Of a stretch of DNA of 64,000 bases, positions 23,080-33,741 are shown piece by piece. Both the position numbers and the translations under genes were made by a program. Below the pieces are notes generated by a model. That model was given only the letters and a program-made list of their open reading frames with translations. It was not told where the DNA came from and did not search any database. This stretch comes from Anaeramoeba ignava (taxonomy: Eukaryota; Metamonada; Anaeramoebidae), in contig JAPDFW010000061.1 of NCBI GenBank assembly GCA_028826165.1, positions 372,001-436,000 of the forward strand, written 5' to 3'. The first letter of the stretch is position 1; each line of letters begins with the position of its first letter.

Positions 23080-24627
23080 AACTTGATTTAATTTATTACA
23101 ATAAATCAAACAAATTCAATTCAATTTTATAAATAAATTCAATTTAATTTAATTCAATTCAATTCAATTCAATTTTACAAATAAATTCAATTCAAATTCA
23201 ATTTAATAAATAAATTCAATTCAATTCAATTCAATTTAATAAATAAATTCAATTCAATTCAATTTAATAAATAAATTCAATTCAATTCAATTTAATAAAT
23301 AAATAAATTCAATTTAATTCAATTCAATTCAATTTAATAAATAAATTCAATTCAATTTAATAAATAAATTCAATTCAATTTAATAAATAAATTCAATTCA
23401 ATTCAATTCAATTTAATAAATAAATCAATTCAATTTAATTCAATTCAATTCAATTCAATTTAATTCAATTCAATTCAATTCAATTCAATTTTATAAATAA
23501 ATAAATTTAATTCAATACAATTTAATTCAATTCAATTTAATTCAATTTAATAAATAAATTTAATTCAATTCAATTCAATTCAATTCAATTTAATTCAATT
23601 TAACTTGATTTAATTTAATAAATAAATTCAATTTAATAAATAAATTCAATTTAATAAATAAATTCAATTTAATAAATAAATTCAATTTAATAAATAAATT
23701 CAATTCAATTTAATAAATTCAATTCAATTCAATTCAATTCAATTCAATTCAATTCAATTTAATAAATAATTCAATTTAATTCAATTCAATTCAATTTAAT
23801 AAATAAATAAATAAATTCAATTTAATTCAATTCAAATTCAATTTAATAAATAAATTCAATTCAATTCAATACAATACAATTCAATTCAATTCAAATTCAA
23901 TTTAATAAATAAATTCAATTCAATTTAATTCAATTCAATTCAATTTAATTCAATTTAATAAATAAACTTAATAAATAAATAAATTCAATTCAATTCAATT
24001 TAATAAATAAATTCAATTCAATTTAATTCAATTTAATTTTATAAATAAATAAATTTAATTCAATTCAATTCAATTCAAATTCAATTCAAATTCAATTCAA
24101 ATTCAATTTAATAAATAAATTCAATTCAATTCAATTCAATTCAATTCAAATTCAATTTAATAAATAAATTCAATTCAATTCAATTCAATTCAATTCAATT
24201 CAATTCAATTTAATAAATAAATTCAATTCAATTCAATTCAATTCAATTTAATAAATAAATAAATTCAATTTAATTCAATTCAATTCAATTCAATTTAATA
24301 AATAAATAAATAAATTCAATTTAATTCAATTCAATTTAATTCAATACAATTCAATTCAATTTAATAAATTTAATTCAATTTAATAAATTTAATTCAAATT
24401 CAATTTAATAAATTTAATTCAATTTAATAAATAAACTTAATAAATAAATCAATTCAATTTAATAAATAAATTCAATTCAATTTTATAAATAAATAAATAA
24501 ATTCAATTCAATTCAATTCAATTCAATTTTATAAATAAATAAATTCAATTTAATTTAATACAATTCAATTCAATTCAATTTTATAAATAAATTCAATTTT
24601 ATAAATAAATTCAATTTTATAAATAAA
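23080..24627. repeat. Tandem array, (CAATT)n and TTTAATAAATAAATT units
   Basis: About 1.5 kb of alternating pentamer (AATTC)n runs and TTTAATAAATAAATTCAATT units with no fixed higher-order period. The array runs up to the leader of the BET gene, leaving only ~20 bp before its ATG, so the promoter must lie within or beside the array. Confidence 0.85.
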
Positions 24628-24637
24628 AGAAAAAAAT

Positions 24638-26269
24638 ATGGAAAACGAAAACATAGAAAACAAAATAATACAATCGGAATCCAGTCAAGATTCTGACACC
24701 GAATACACAGAAACAAAACCAAAACGAACGAAGAAAAGAAAAGCAACACCGACATCACGTTCACGAGGAAAAACAGAAAGGGGAGTAGCACGAGCGAAGA
24801 CAAAGAGCCCACGTTCACGAGTAAAAGGGCCTAAATACACATCCGAAGAAGAAGTAATGAGATCATGGATCCCTCGATGCGAACAAATGATAAAGAAAAT
24901 TCGCGGATATCCAGAAGTACATTACTTCCTTGAACCAGTTCCCCGAGATGACCCAAATGTCCCAGACTATTATAACATAATCACAAACCCAATGGATATT
25001 AAAACCCTTGAAAATAACCTCAATTCGGGTTACTACAAAACTCTTGATGAATTTATTAAAAGTTTCAGACTCATTTTTGATAACGCCATGTTCTACAATA
25101 TCGAGAATTCCGAACCGTATGTTTTCGCAAAATTACTCAAAACAACTTTGGATAAGCGTTATAGAGCTCATCGTACAAATTATGAAAAAGACATCGAAAA
25201 TTTCCACAAATACCAAGAAGAGCAAAAACAACTTCAAATCCAACAACAAATGGAACTTGAACAGGCAAAAGTTGAAGTTAGTCCGGCAAAAGAGGAAAAA
25301 AAACCGAAATCAAAATCAAAGAAAAAATCACGAACACGACCGAAGGCAAAAAAGGCAAAATCAAAAGCCAAATCAAGATCCAGATCGCGATCCAGATCTC
25401 GATCCAAATCAACAAGAAAATCTTCCCGCCAAGACGAAGAAACATCCTCGCCATCACACACCCCCAAAACAACCAAACAGAAAGCACCTCATACAGAAGT
25501 TCAATCCGAAAATATTTCCCAATCCCCAACTCAACCCCTTCCTCAACCAAAGCAACTCGACCCACTCATTTATCAGCAAAAAACAACTCCTTTTCAATTT
25601 CAAAATAATTACAACATACTCCCCCAAATTCCTCAGAATCCCCCGCAATTCCCTAATAATCCCTTCCCGAATTTTAATCAGGATCAATACTTTCCTGAGT
25701 CGGAACTCGATTTTTCTCAAATGGATGATAATGAATTAAATCTCTTTAAAAAACAAATGCAAAAAAATTTTGATTTGACAATCCAAAAAGCAAAACAAAT
25801 TGCAAGTAATTTGCACAAAATACTCCAGGATTTAGTTGTCTCTTCAGGTCTCGATATCACAGAGCAAGACATCCAAGAGCAACAGAAAAAATTTGTTCAA
25901 ATTTCTCCTCAAACAAGTTTTTCACCTCAAAATTATTTCCAACAGTTTCCTTTTAATTGCTTTCCAATTTTTTCAGGTTTTCCTTTTAATTCCGTTATAA
26001 ATTCCAATTTGAATGACAATCAAGAAAATCAAATCAATCCTTCGTTTTCTTTGGAAGAGAGAGAGAAATTAAGTCAAGGAATCAATAAACTTAATGAAAA
26101 TCAATTGCTTGGTTTAATTGGAATTATTACTAAAAATATGCCTCATTTAGTTAATGGAAAAAAAGAAATTGATTTTGAATTTAATCTTTTGGATGAAAAG
26201 ACTTTTAGAGAATTACAAAGATATGTTAATGAAAATTTGAATGAAGATGGGAATAATGAAGCAAATTAA
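24638..26269 (+). CDS. BET-family protein: one bromodomain plus ET (NET) domain
   Basis: A single-exon, 543-residue protein with a richer, less AT-biased codon use in its N-terminal half than its neighbours. A basic Arg/Lys/Ser tail (TKKRKATPTSRSRGK) precedes the bromodomain at ~75-180: PVPRDDPNVPDYYNIITNPM, KTLDEFIKSFRLIFDNAMFY and the acetyl-lysine-binding Asn in MFYN. An RS/KS-rich segment (KAKSKSRSRSRS-like) and a P/Q/N-rich middle follow. An ET domain lies at ~470-537 (LSQGINKLNENQLLGLIGII, EIDFEFNLLDEKTFRELQRY). BET proteins read acetylated histones and recruit transcription machinery. The single bromodomain is the plant/protist layout rather than the two-bromodomain fungal or animal form. 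Confidence 0.93.
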   Translation: MENENIENKIIQSESSQDSDTEYTETKPKRTKKRKATPTSRSRGKTERGVARAKTKSPRSRVKGPKYTSEEEVMRSWIPRCEQMIKKIRGYPEVHYFLEPVPRDDPNVPDYYNIITNPMDIKTLENNLNSGYYKTLDEFIKSFRLIFDNAMFYNIENSEPYVFAKLLKTTLDKRYRAHRTNYEKDIENFHKYQEEQKQLQIQQQMELEQAKVEVSPAKEEKKPKSKSKKKSRTRPKAKKAKSKAKSRSRSRSRSRSKSTRKSSRQDEETSSPSHTPKTTKQKAPHTEVQSENISQSPTQPLPQPKQLDPLIYQQKTTPFQFQNNYNILPQIPQNPPQFPNNPFPNFNQDQYFPESELDFSQMDDNELNLFKKQMQKNFDLTIQKAKQIASNLHKILQDLVVSSGLDITEQDIQEQQKKFVQISPQTSFSPQNYFQQFPFNCFPIFSGFPFNSVINSNLNDNQENQINPSFSLEEREKLSQGINKLNENQLLGLIGIITKNMPHLVNGKKEIDFEFNLLDEKTFRELQRYVNENLNEDGNNEAN

Positions 26270-26274
26270 AACAT

Positions 26275-27155
26275 GAAAATCAATTTCAATATAAATCAAT
26301 TTAAATTTAAATCAATTTCAATTTAAATCAATTTCAATTTAAATCAAAATCAGTTTCAATATAAATTTAAATTTAAACTTAAATCAATTTAAATCTAAAT
26401 CAATTTAAATCAATTTAAATTTAAATCAATTTAAATCAATTTCAATTTCAATCTAAATTTAAATCAATCTCAATCTAAATCAATTTCAATCAATTTCTAA
26501 ATCAATTTCTAAATCAATTTCTAAATCAATTTAAATCAATTAAAATCAATTTAAATCAATTTCCAAATCAATTTAAATCAATTTCAATATAAATCAATTT
26601 CCAAAATCAATTTCAATTTCAATTTAAATCTAAATTTAAATCAAAATCAATTTCAATTTAAATCAAAATCAATTTAAATCAATTTCAATTTAAATCAATT
26701 TAAATCAATTTAAATCAAAATCAATTTCAATTTAAATCAATTTCAATCAATTTCAATTTAAATCAATCAAAATCAAAATCAAATTAAATCAATTTCAATT
26801 TCAATCTAAATTTAAATCAATTTCAATCAATTTAAATTTAAATCAATTTCAATTTAAATCAATTTCAATATAAATTTCAATTTAAATCAATTTCAATTTA
26901 AATCAATTTAAATCAATTTAAATTTAAATCAATTTCAATTTAAATCAATTTAAATCAATTTAAATCAATTTAAATTTAAATCAATTTCAATTTAAATCAA
27001 TTTAAATCAATTTCAATTTAAAATCAATTTAAATCAATTTCAATTTAAATCAATTTCAATTTAAATCAATTTCAATCTAAATTTAAATCAATTTAAATCA
27101 ATTTCAATTTAAATCAATTAAAATCAATTTAAATCAATTTCCAAAATCAAATTCT
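26275..27155. repeat. Tandem array, AATCAATTTAAATCAATTTC units
   Basis: About 0.9 kb of AATCAATTTAAAT and AATCAATTTCAATTTAA units begin five bases after the BET stop. No gene is seen between it and the next leader. Confidence 0.85.
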
Positions 27156-27462
27156 CTAAAAATTTTTTTTCCTTTTTTTGTTATTTTTTTTTATAAATCG
27201 TTCTTCTTTTTCCTTCTTTTAATTTTTAAAACTCAAAATTAATAAATGAACAATCTAAATGAACTTAATTTTAAACAATTTAGTTTTATCTTTTGCTATT
27301 ATTTTTTTTCCTTTTGATCAAAAAAAAATGATCAAAAATTTCAAAGTCAAATTTGTGTTTTTTTTTGTTTTACAAATTTTTTTACAAACAATTCGAATTT
27401 ATTTTTTTATTTTTTTTTACTTCTCATTTTTCTTCTTAATAATAAAAAAAGCAAAAAACAAA

Positions 27463-28849
27463 ATGCAAAAACAAAATTCAATTCAAAATATAAATCAAAA
27501 TATAAATCAAAATGAAGTGGAAATTGAAATTGAAAATATAAATCAAAATATAAATCAAAATGAAGTAGAAATTGAAAATCAAAATATAAATCAAAATATA
27601 AATCAAAATATAAATCAAAATATAAATCAAAATGAAGTAGAAATTAAAAATCAAAATTAAATCAAAATTAAAAATCAAAATATAAATCAAAATGAAGTAG
27701 AAATTGAAAATATAAATCAAAATATAAATCAAAATATAAATGAAAATATAAATCAAAATGAAGTCGAAATTGAAATTCAAAATGAAAATCAAAATGAAAA
27801 TATAAATCAAAATATAAATCAAAATATAAATCAAAATATAAATCAAAATCAAAATAAATCAAAATCAAAATCAAAATCAAAATCAAAATCAAAATCAAAA
27901 TCAAAATCAAAATATAAATCAAAATATAAATCAAAATGAAGTAGAAATTGAAAATCAAAATATAAATCAAAATATAAATCAAAATATAAATCAAAATGAA
28001 GTAGAAATTGAAAATCAAAATATAAATCAAAATATAAATCAAAATATAAATCAAAATCAAAATCAAAATAAAAATCAAAATATAAATCAAAATCAAAATC
28101 AAAATCAAATTGAAAACCAAATGGAAAAAATTGATTTCCCTCTAAAATCATCTCAATTCTTATTTGCTTCATTTAAATCTAATTTCTCATGCTTTTTAGA
28201 AAAATTTTCAAATTTAAAAACAAATTTCCAAATAATTTCAAAAGAAAATGAAACATTAACAAAAGAATTAGAAAGGAAAATTGAAGAAAATTTCAATCTA
28301 AAACAAAATTTTTTCCAAGAATTAGAACCAATTCAATCACAAGAAAATCAACTTCAACAATCTCTAAACTTAAAATTGGAAAGAAAATTAAGAAAAAAAG
28401 AAAAAACTATTCAAAAAAATTTAATTTTAACAAAAAGGATTCAATTATCTCAATTATTTTTAATTGAATTCCAACAAAAATTACAAAATTTAAAAGAATC
28501 CAAAAAACAATCAAATTTAAAATGGAATGAAAGTCAAAAAAAAGCAAATATTCAAAAAAATCTTTTTGAAATTCTTGTCAAAAATTGTGAATTAATTCAA
28601 AACAAAATTCAAGATTTAAAAAATTTGGAAATTCAAACAAAAAAAAATGTTAAAATATTAAAAAATCAAATTTTAAATTTATTAGAAAAAAACTCAATTC
28701 AACAATCAATTTTCCTTTTTTTTAAGAATCAAATTGAATCCAAAAAATATCAAAATCAAAGATATTTTGAAGAAAATCAAAAACTTAAACAAATTCTTGA
28801 AAATAATTTAAACAAACAAAAGGAATTGAAATTAAAATTAAATTTATAA
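27463..28849 (+). CDS. Coiled-coil protein with N-terminal NQNI repeats, function unknown
   Basis: The solid part is 28121-28849 (243 codons, ATG at MEKIDFPLKSSQFLF). It is almost entirely helical: LEKFSNLKTNFQIISKENET, TKELERKIEENFNLKQNFFQ, KLERKLRKKEKTIQ, QNKIQDLKNLEIQTKKNVKI. Upstream, from an ATG at 27463 (MQKQNSIQNINQNINQ), (AATATAAATCAA)n codes for NINQ/NEVEIE repeats. That upstream frame stops at 27660 and at least one further frame switch (~27850) separates it from 28121. Either the gene starts at 28121 or the repeat region holds indels. The repeat NEVEIENQ occurs several times and looks like genuine coding sequence. No family is recognised. Confidence 0.5.
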
Positions 28850-28999
28850 TTAAATTTAAATCATAATTTAAAATCAGGAAAAAAAACTAATTTAAAATAA
28901 AAAACGGAAAAAGGGAAAAAGGAAAAAAAAAAAAAAGTTGAATTAAAAAAAAAAAGAGGATCAAATTTAAAAAACATTTTTTTTTTTTGAAAAATTTAA

Positions 29000-29968
29000 A
29001 TGAATGATAAATTAAATCAATTAAAATTCAGCATTGCGACAAATTTATCTATTATGAAAAAAAAAAAAGAACAAAAAGAAAAAGAAAAAGAAAAAGAAAA
29101 AGAAAATGAAAAAGAAAATGAAAAAGAAAAAGAAAATGAAAAAGAAAAAGAAAAAGAAAATGAAAATGAAAATCAATTACAAAATCAATTTGAAAATCAA
29201 TTACAAAATCAATTTGAAAATGAATTTGAAAATGAAATACAAAATCAATTACAAAATCAATTACAAAATCAATTACAAAATCAATTACAAAATCAATTTC
29301 AAAATCAAAATCAATTACAAGATCAAAATGAAGATCAAATTCAAAATCAAATTCAAAATCAATTTCAAAATCAATTTCAATTTCAATTTCAAAATCAATT
29401 TCAAAATCAAATTATAAATCAATTTCAAAATCAATTTCAAAATCAAATTATAAATCAATTTCAAAATCAATTTCAAAATCAATTTCAAAATCAAAATCAA
29501 TTTCAAAATGAAAATCAAATACAAAATCAATTTCAAAATGAAAATCAAAGTCAAAATCAAAATCAAAATAAAAGTCAAAATGAAAGTCAAAATGAAAATG
29601 AAATAAATATATTGAATCAAGAAGATCTTGAATTCTCACAAAGCTTACATCAATTTATTAATCAAAAAATTAGAGTTGGTATTCATGAACGTTTAAATTT
29701 TACATTTAATCATAGACCTGATTTAATTCATGGTTGGAAAATTAAATCAAAAAATCAACTCAAAAAAAGACCTTTAAAAAAAGTTATTGTTAAAAAAAAA
29801 TTAATTTTTTTATTTTCAATTGTTTTTAATCAAAAGAAAAAAAATGTTAGAAAATCTTTGAATTATTTTATGAGTTCTATTAATTTAAGACAAGTTCAGA
29901 AATATTCAAGGATTGGAATGTGTTTTAAAAGAATTAAGAAGAAAGATGAAACAAAATCAAAGAAATAA
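29000..29968 (+). CDS. EK/QN-repeat protein with basic C-terminal domain, function unknown
   Basis: 322 residues, ATG at 29000 after the T-rich leader (CATTTTTTTTTTTTGAAAA). Residues ~20-60 are (EKEKEN)n and 60-200 are LQNQFENQ/FQNQ repeats. The last ~110 residues are non-repetitive and basic (SLHQFINQKIRVGIHERLNF, HRPDLIHGWKIKSK, KSLNYFMSSINLRQVQ), suggesting a small folded domain I cannot name. It lies 150 bp after the coiled-coil gene on the same strand and has similar low-complexity content, so the two may be distant duplicates. Confidence 0.55.
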   Translation: MNDKLNQLKFSIATNLSIMKKKKEQKEKEKEKEKENEKENEKEKENEKEKEKENENENQLQNQFENQLQNQFENEFENEIQNQLQNQLQNQLQNQLQNQFQNQNQLQDQNEDQIQNQIQNQFQNQFQFQFQNQFQNQIINQFQNQFQNQIINQFQNQFQNQFQNQNQFQNENQIQNQFQNENQSQNQNQNKSQNESQNENEINILNQEDLEFSQSLHQFINQKIRVGIHERLNFTFNHRPDLIHGWKIKSKNQLKKRPLKKVIVKKKLIFLFSIVFNQKKKNVRKSLNYFMSSINLRQVQKYSRIGMCFKRIKKKDETKSKK

Positions 29969-30100
29969 ATTATTTGAAAAAAAAAAGAAAAAAAAAAGAA
30001 AAAAAGGAAAAAAGGAAAAAAAAGTGGACTAAATTTTTCATTTGAAATTTTTATTTTTAATTTTATTTTTAATTTTATTTTTATTTATAAAAAAAAATTC
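29969..30100. other. Short A-rich spacer
   Basis: Poly-A-rich sequence after the stop, then the tandem array. Nothing else is seen. Confidence 0.5.
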
Positions 30101-31362
30101 AAACAATTTAATTTTAATTTTTAAATTAAATTGATTAAAAAAAATGGAATAAATTCATTTATTAAATTGAATTGAATAAAAAAAATGGAATAAATTTATT
30201 TTTATTTTTTAAATTAAATTGAATTGATTAAAAAAAATGGAATAAATTTATTTATTGTTTAAATTAAATTGATTAAAAAAAATGGAATAAATTTATTAAA
30301 TTAAATTAATTAAAAAAAAATGGAATAAATTTATTTATTAAATTAAATTAAATTAATTAAAAAAAATGGAATAAATTTATTTATTAAATTAAATTGATTA
30401 AAAAAATGGAATAAATTTATTGTTTAAATTAAATTGATTTGATTAAAAAAAATGGAATAAATTTATTTTTATTTATTAAATTAAATTGATTAAAAAAATG
30501 GAATAAATTTATTGTTTAAATTAAATTGATTAAAAAAATGGAATAAATTTATTTTTTAAATTAAATTAAATTGATTAAAAAAATGGAATAAATTTATTTT
30601 TAAATTAAATTGAATTGATTAAAAAAAATGGAATAAATTTATTTTTATTTATTAAATTAAATTGAATTGATTAAAAAAAATGGAATAAATTTATTTATTA
30701 AATTAAATTCGATTAAAAAAAATGGAATAAATTTATTTATTAAATTAATTAAATTAATTAAATTAAATTGATTAAAAAAAATGGAATAAATTTATTAAAT
30801 TAAATTGAATTAAATTGATTAAAAAAAATGGAATAAATTTATTTTTTAAATTAAATTAAATTAAATTGATTAAAAAAAATGGAATAAATTTATTATTTAA
30901 ATTAAATTAAATTGATTAAAAAAAATGGAATAAATTTAATTTTAATTATTAAATTAATTAAAAAAAATGGAATAAATTTATTTTTTAAATTGAATAAAAT
31001 TGATTAAAAAAAATGGAATAAATTTATTTTTTAAATTGAATAAAATTGATTAAAAAAAATGGAATAAATTTATTGTTTAAATTAAATTAAATTGATTAAA
31101 AAAAATGGAATAAATTTATTAAATTAAATTAAATTAAATTGAATAAAAAAAATGGAATAAATTTATTTTTTAATTTAAATTGATTAAAAAAATGGAATAA
31201 ATTTATTTATTAAATTGAATTAAATTGATTAAAAAAAATGGAATAAATTATTTTTTAATTTTTAAATTAAATTGATTAAAAAAAATGGAATAAATTCATT
31301 GTTTAAATTAAATTGATTAAAAAAAATGGAATAAATTCATTGTTTAAATTAAATTGATCTTA
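30101..31362. repeat. Tandem array, ATTGATTAAAAAAAATGGAATAAATTTATT units
   Basis: About 27 units of 40-52 bp. Each has the conserved core TTAAAAAAAATGGAATAAAT and a variable AAATTAAATT linker. The core hardly varies except in A-run length (6-8). Its conserved, non-palindromic core with elastic linkers resembles the 5.7-7.2 kb array in organisation but not in sequence. Confidence 0.9.
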
Positions 31363-31727
31363 CAGTTAAAATATTTAATTTGTTTTTAATTTTATTTTTA
31401 ATTTTAATTTGTTTTTGTTTTTGTTTTTATTCTTATTTTTGTTGCTTTGCTTGTTCAAAAAAAAAAATAAAAAATTACAAACAAAATTCACAAATCTAAA
31501 AAAAAGAATAAAAAGAGGAAAAAAAAAATCAAATAATTTTAAAGACAAAAAGGGGGATTTTGAATAAGAAAATGGAGAAAAAAAAAAATAACAAAAAAGT
31601 AAATTCAAATTAAATTGATCAACAAAAAAATAAAAATAAAAAATAAAATTTGTTTTTTTAATTTTCATTTTTTTTCATTTTTTTTATCATTTTTTTTTAA
31701 TAACATTAAATTTAAAATCAATTTAGA
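31363..31727. promoter_or_regulatory. Upstream region of the PAS-like gene
   Basis: AT-rich sequence ending in TTTTCATTTTTTTTCATTTT and a further ATCATTTTTTTTT shortly before the ATG at 31728, i.e. the same module as other genes in the window. No gene is seen in it; an antisense open frame here is compositional. Confidence 0.4.
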
Positions 31728-33566
31728 ATGGGAAACGTTGAGAAAACAAAGAAAGAAACAAATGTAAATCAATTAGAAAAGATTGAAGAACTTAAACAAG
31801 CAACAGTTATAATTGATAAAAACAAATTAAGTTGTTTTCGATTAAATAAATCTTTTCTGGATTTATTTAATTCTTCAAATCAAGAAAATCTTTACAATAA
31901 ATCAATTTTTGAACTTTCTTCTAATTATCAACCTTATTTTTCTTGTGAAACTAAAACTGCTATTGAGAAAATTGGTAATTTGATTATTGAGTAAGTTAAA
32001 CTGTTTATTTTTTTTTATTAAAAAAAAAAACCGTTTTTTGTTTTGCTTTTTAAAAAAAAAAAAAGGAAAAACTTTTCTTTTTTTCTCTTTTTTTTTATTT
32101 TTATTTTAATTTTAATTTATTTTAGTTTAATTTTATCAATTTAATTTTATCAATTTAATTTTTAATCAATAAGAAAGTACAATTTTATTTATATTTATTA
32201 TTTGATCAGTAAAAAAATAAATTTATTTTTTAATTATAATTTTCCAATTTGATCTGAAATTGATCCTATTGGAAAAAAAATTTATATTGATCAGCCAAAA
32301 AAAACAACAAATAATCCTCAAACAAAAATTCATTTATAAAATTAAATTTATAAAATTAAAATTCATTTATAAAATTAAAATTCATTTATAAAATTAATAT
32401 TAATATTTATATTAAAATTTAAATTCATTTATAAAATTAAAATTAAAATTAAAATTAAAATTCATTTAATATTAAATTTATAAAATTAAAATTGAAATTA
32501 ATATTTATATTAAAATTAAAATTAAAATTAAAATTAAAATTCATTTATAAAATTCATTTATAAAATTTAAATTCATTTATAATATTAAATTAAAATTAAA
32601 ATTAAAATTCATTTATAAAATTAATATTAATATTAAAATTCATTTATAAAATTGAAATTAAAATTTAAATTCATTTATAAAATTAAAATTAAAATTGAAA
32701 TTAAAATTAAAATTCATTTAATATTAATATTTATAAATTTAATATTTATAAAATTAAAATTAAAATTAAAATTAAAATTAAAATTAATATTAATATTAAA
32801 ATTAAATTTATAAAATTCATTTAATATTAAATTTATAATATTAAAAAAAAATAGACAAAACAAAGTGGATAACTTCACTTGGAAAATTCTTACATTAGAT
32901 GAAAAAGAAATGGAAATCGAAACAAAAATCGAACCATTTCAAATTGATTCAACAATATATTTCCAAATTGAATTTTTAAAAACCAGCCCAGAAGATTCAG
33001 AAAAAACAGATTCAAACGTATCACCAAACACATCATTCGATGAAAAAGCAAACGATATTCAAATCAATGAAGAATCAATACCAGAATTATCACAAATCAA
33101 TGAAAAAATCAATCATTTAAAATCAAAAGTAAATCAATTTGGAAATCCCGATTTGGAAAAAAGAATCACAGAAAATTTAACTCAAATTCAACAGTCAATT
33201 AGACAATCAATTATAGAAAAAATGAAAAATTTGGAACTTTTAAAAACTCAATCACAAACAGAACAAAGAGATCAAAAGAAAAAATATGATCTATTAGAAA
33301 TGCATTTGCAAAGAAGATTAGGAGGAATGGAAAATGAAAAAAAAACTAAAAGAGATTTGCTTAATCAAAATCTCTTTATGAAAAAGAAGATCAAAGAGAT
33401 CAAACAGAAAATTGAAGATGAAAATAAACAAATTCATCGTTTGGCTGAAATGGTTAATGAATTGCAAGCTGAAATCAATGAAAATGACCCAGATAATTCC
33501 CATTCTCATCAAGAAGATGAAACTGAAACTTTAGGTGAATTTGAATCTGATAATGACACTCAATAA
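31728..33566 (+). CDS. PAS-like domain plus coiled-coil protein (2 exons)
   Basis: Exons 31728-31990 and 32855-33566 join as ...LIIE/QNKVDNFTWKI..., giving 324 residues. Residues ~25-130 resemble a PAS fold: ATVIIDKNKLSCFRLNKSFL, NKSIFELSSNYQPYFS, then after the intron FTWKILTLDEKEMEIETKIE and STIYFQIEF. The C-terminal half is acidic and coiled (QINEKINHLKSKVNQFG, QKKKYDLLEMHLQRRLGGME, KIEDENKQIHRLAEMVNELQ) and ends in an acidic tail. PAS domains sense or mediate dimerisation; no output domain is present. A short-form protein ending after exon 1 would lack half the fold, which supports the intron. The PAS call rests on pattern similarity only. Confidence 0.6.
31991..32854 (+). repeat. Intron of the PAS-like gene; array at 32330-32845
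   Basis: GTAAGTT donor and ATAG acceptor. The first part is T/A-rich unique sequence. The rest is AAAATTCATTTATAAAATTAA units with AATATTAATATT interruptions. Confidence 0.75.
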
Positions 33567-33741
33567 CTTCTTTTCCGTTTTTTGTCTTGTTGTGTTCCTA
33601 TTTCATCTTTCTTCTTTTTTGAACCAAATTTTTTCACTTTTTTTTTTTTCAATCAAAAAAAAACTTTCAAAATTCATTTTTTTTCCATTTTTTTTTTTTA
33701 ATTTTCAATAATAAAATCAAAATCAAAATCAAATTTACAAA

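Noticed and set aside
23080-24627. Telomeric or subtelomeric repeat
   Set aside because: No G-rich strand motif and genes continue on both sides.
24638-25500. Horizontal transfer of the BET gene because of its higher GC
   Set aside because: The domain order and codon use are those of a eukaryotic gene under stronger constraint; Arg/Lys/Pro-rich segments alone raise GC.
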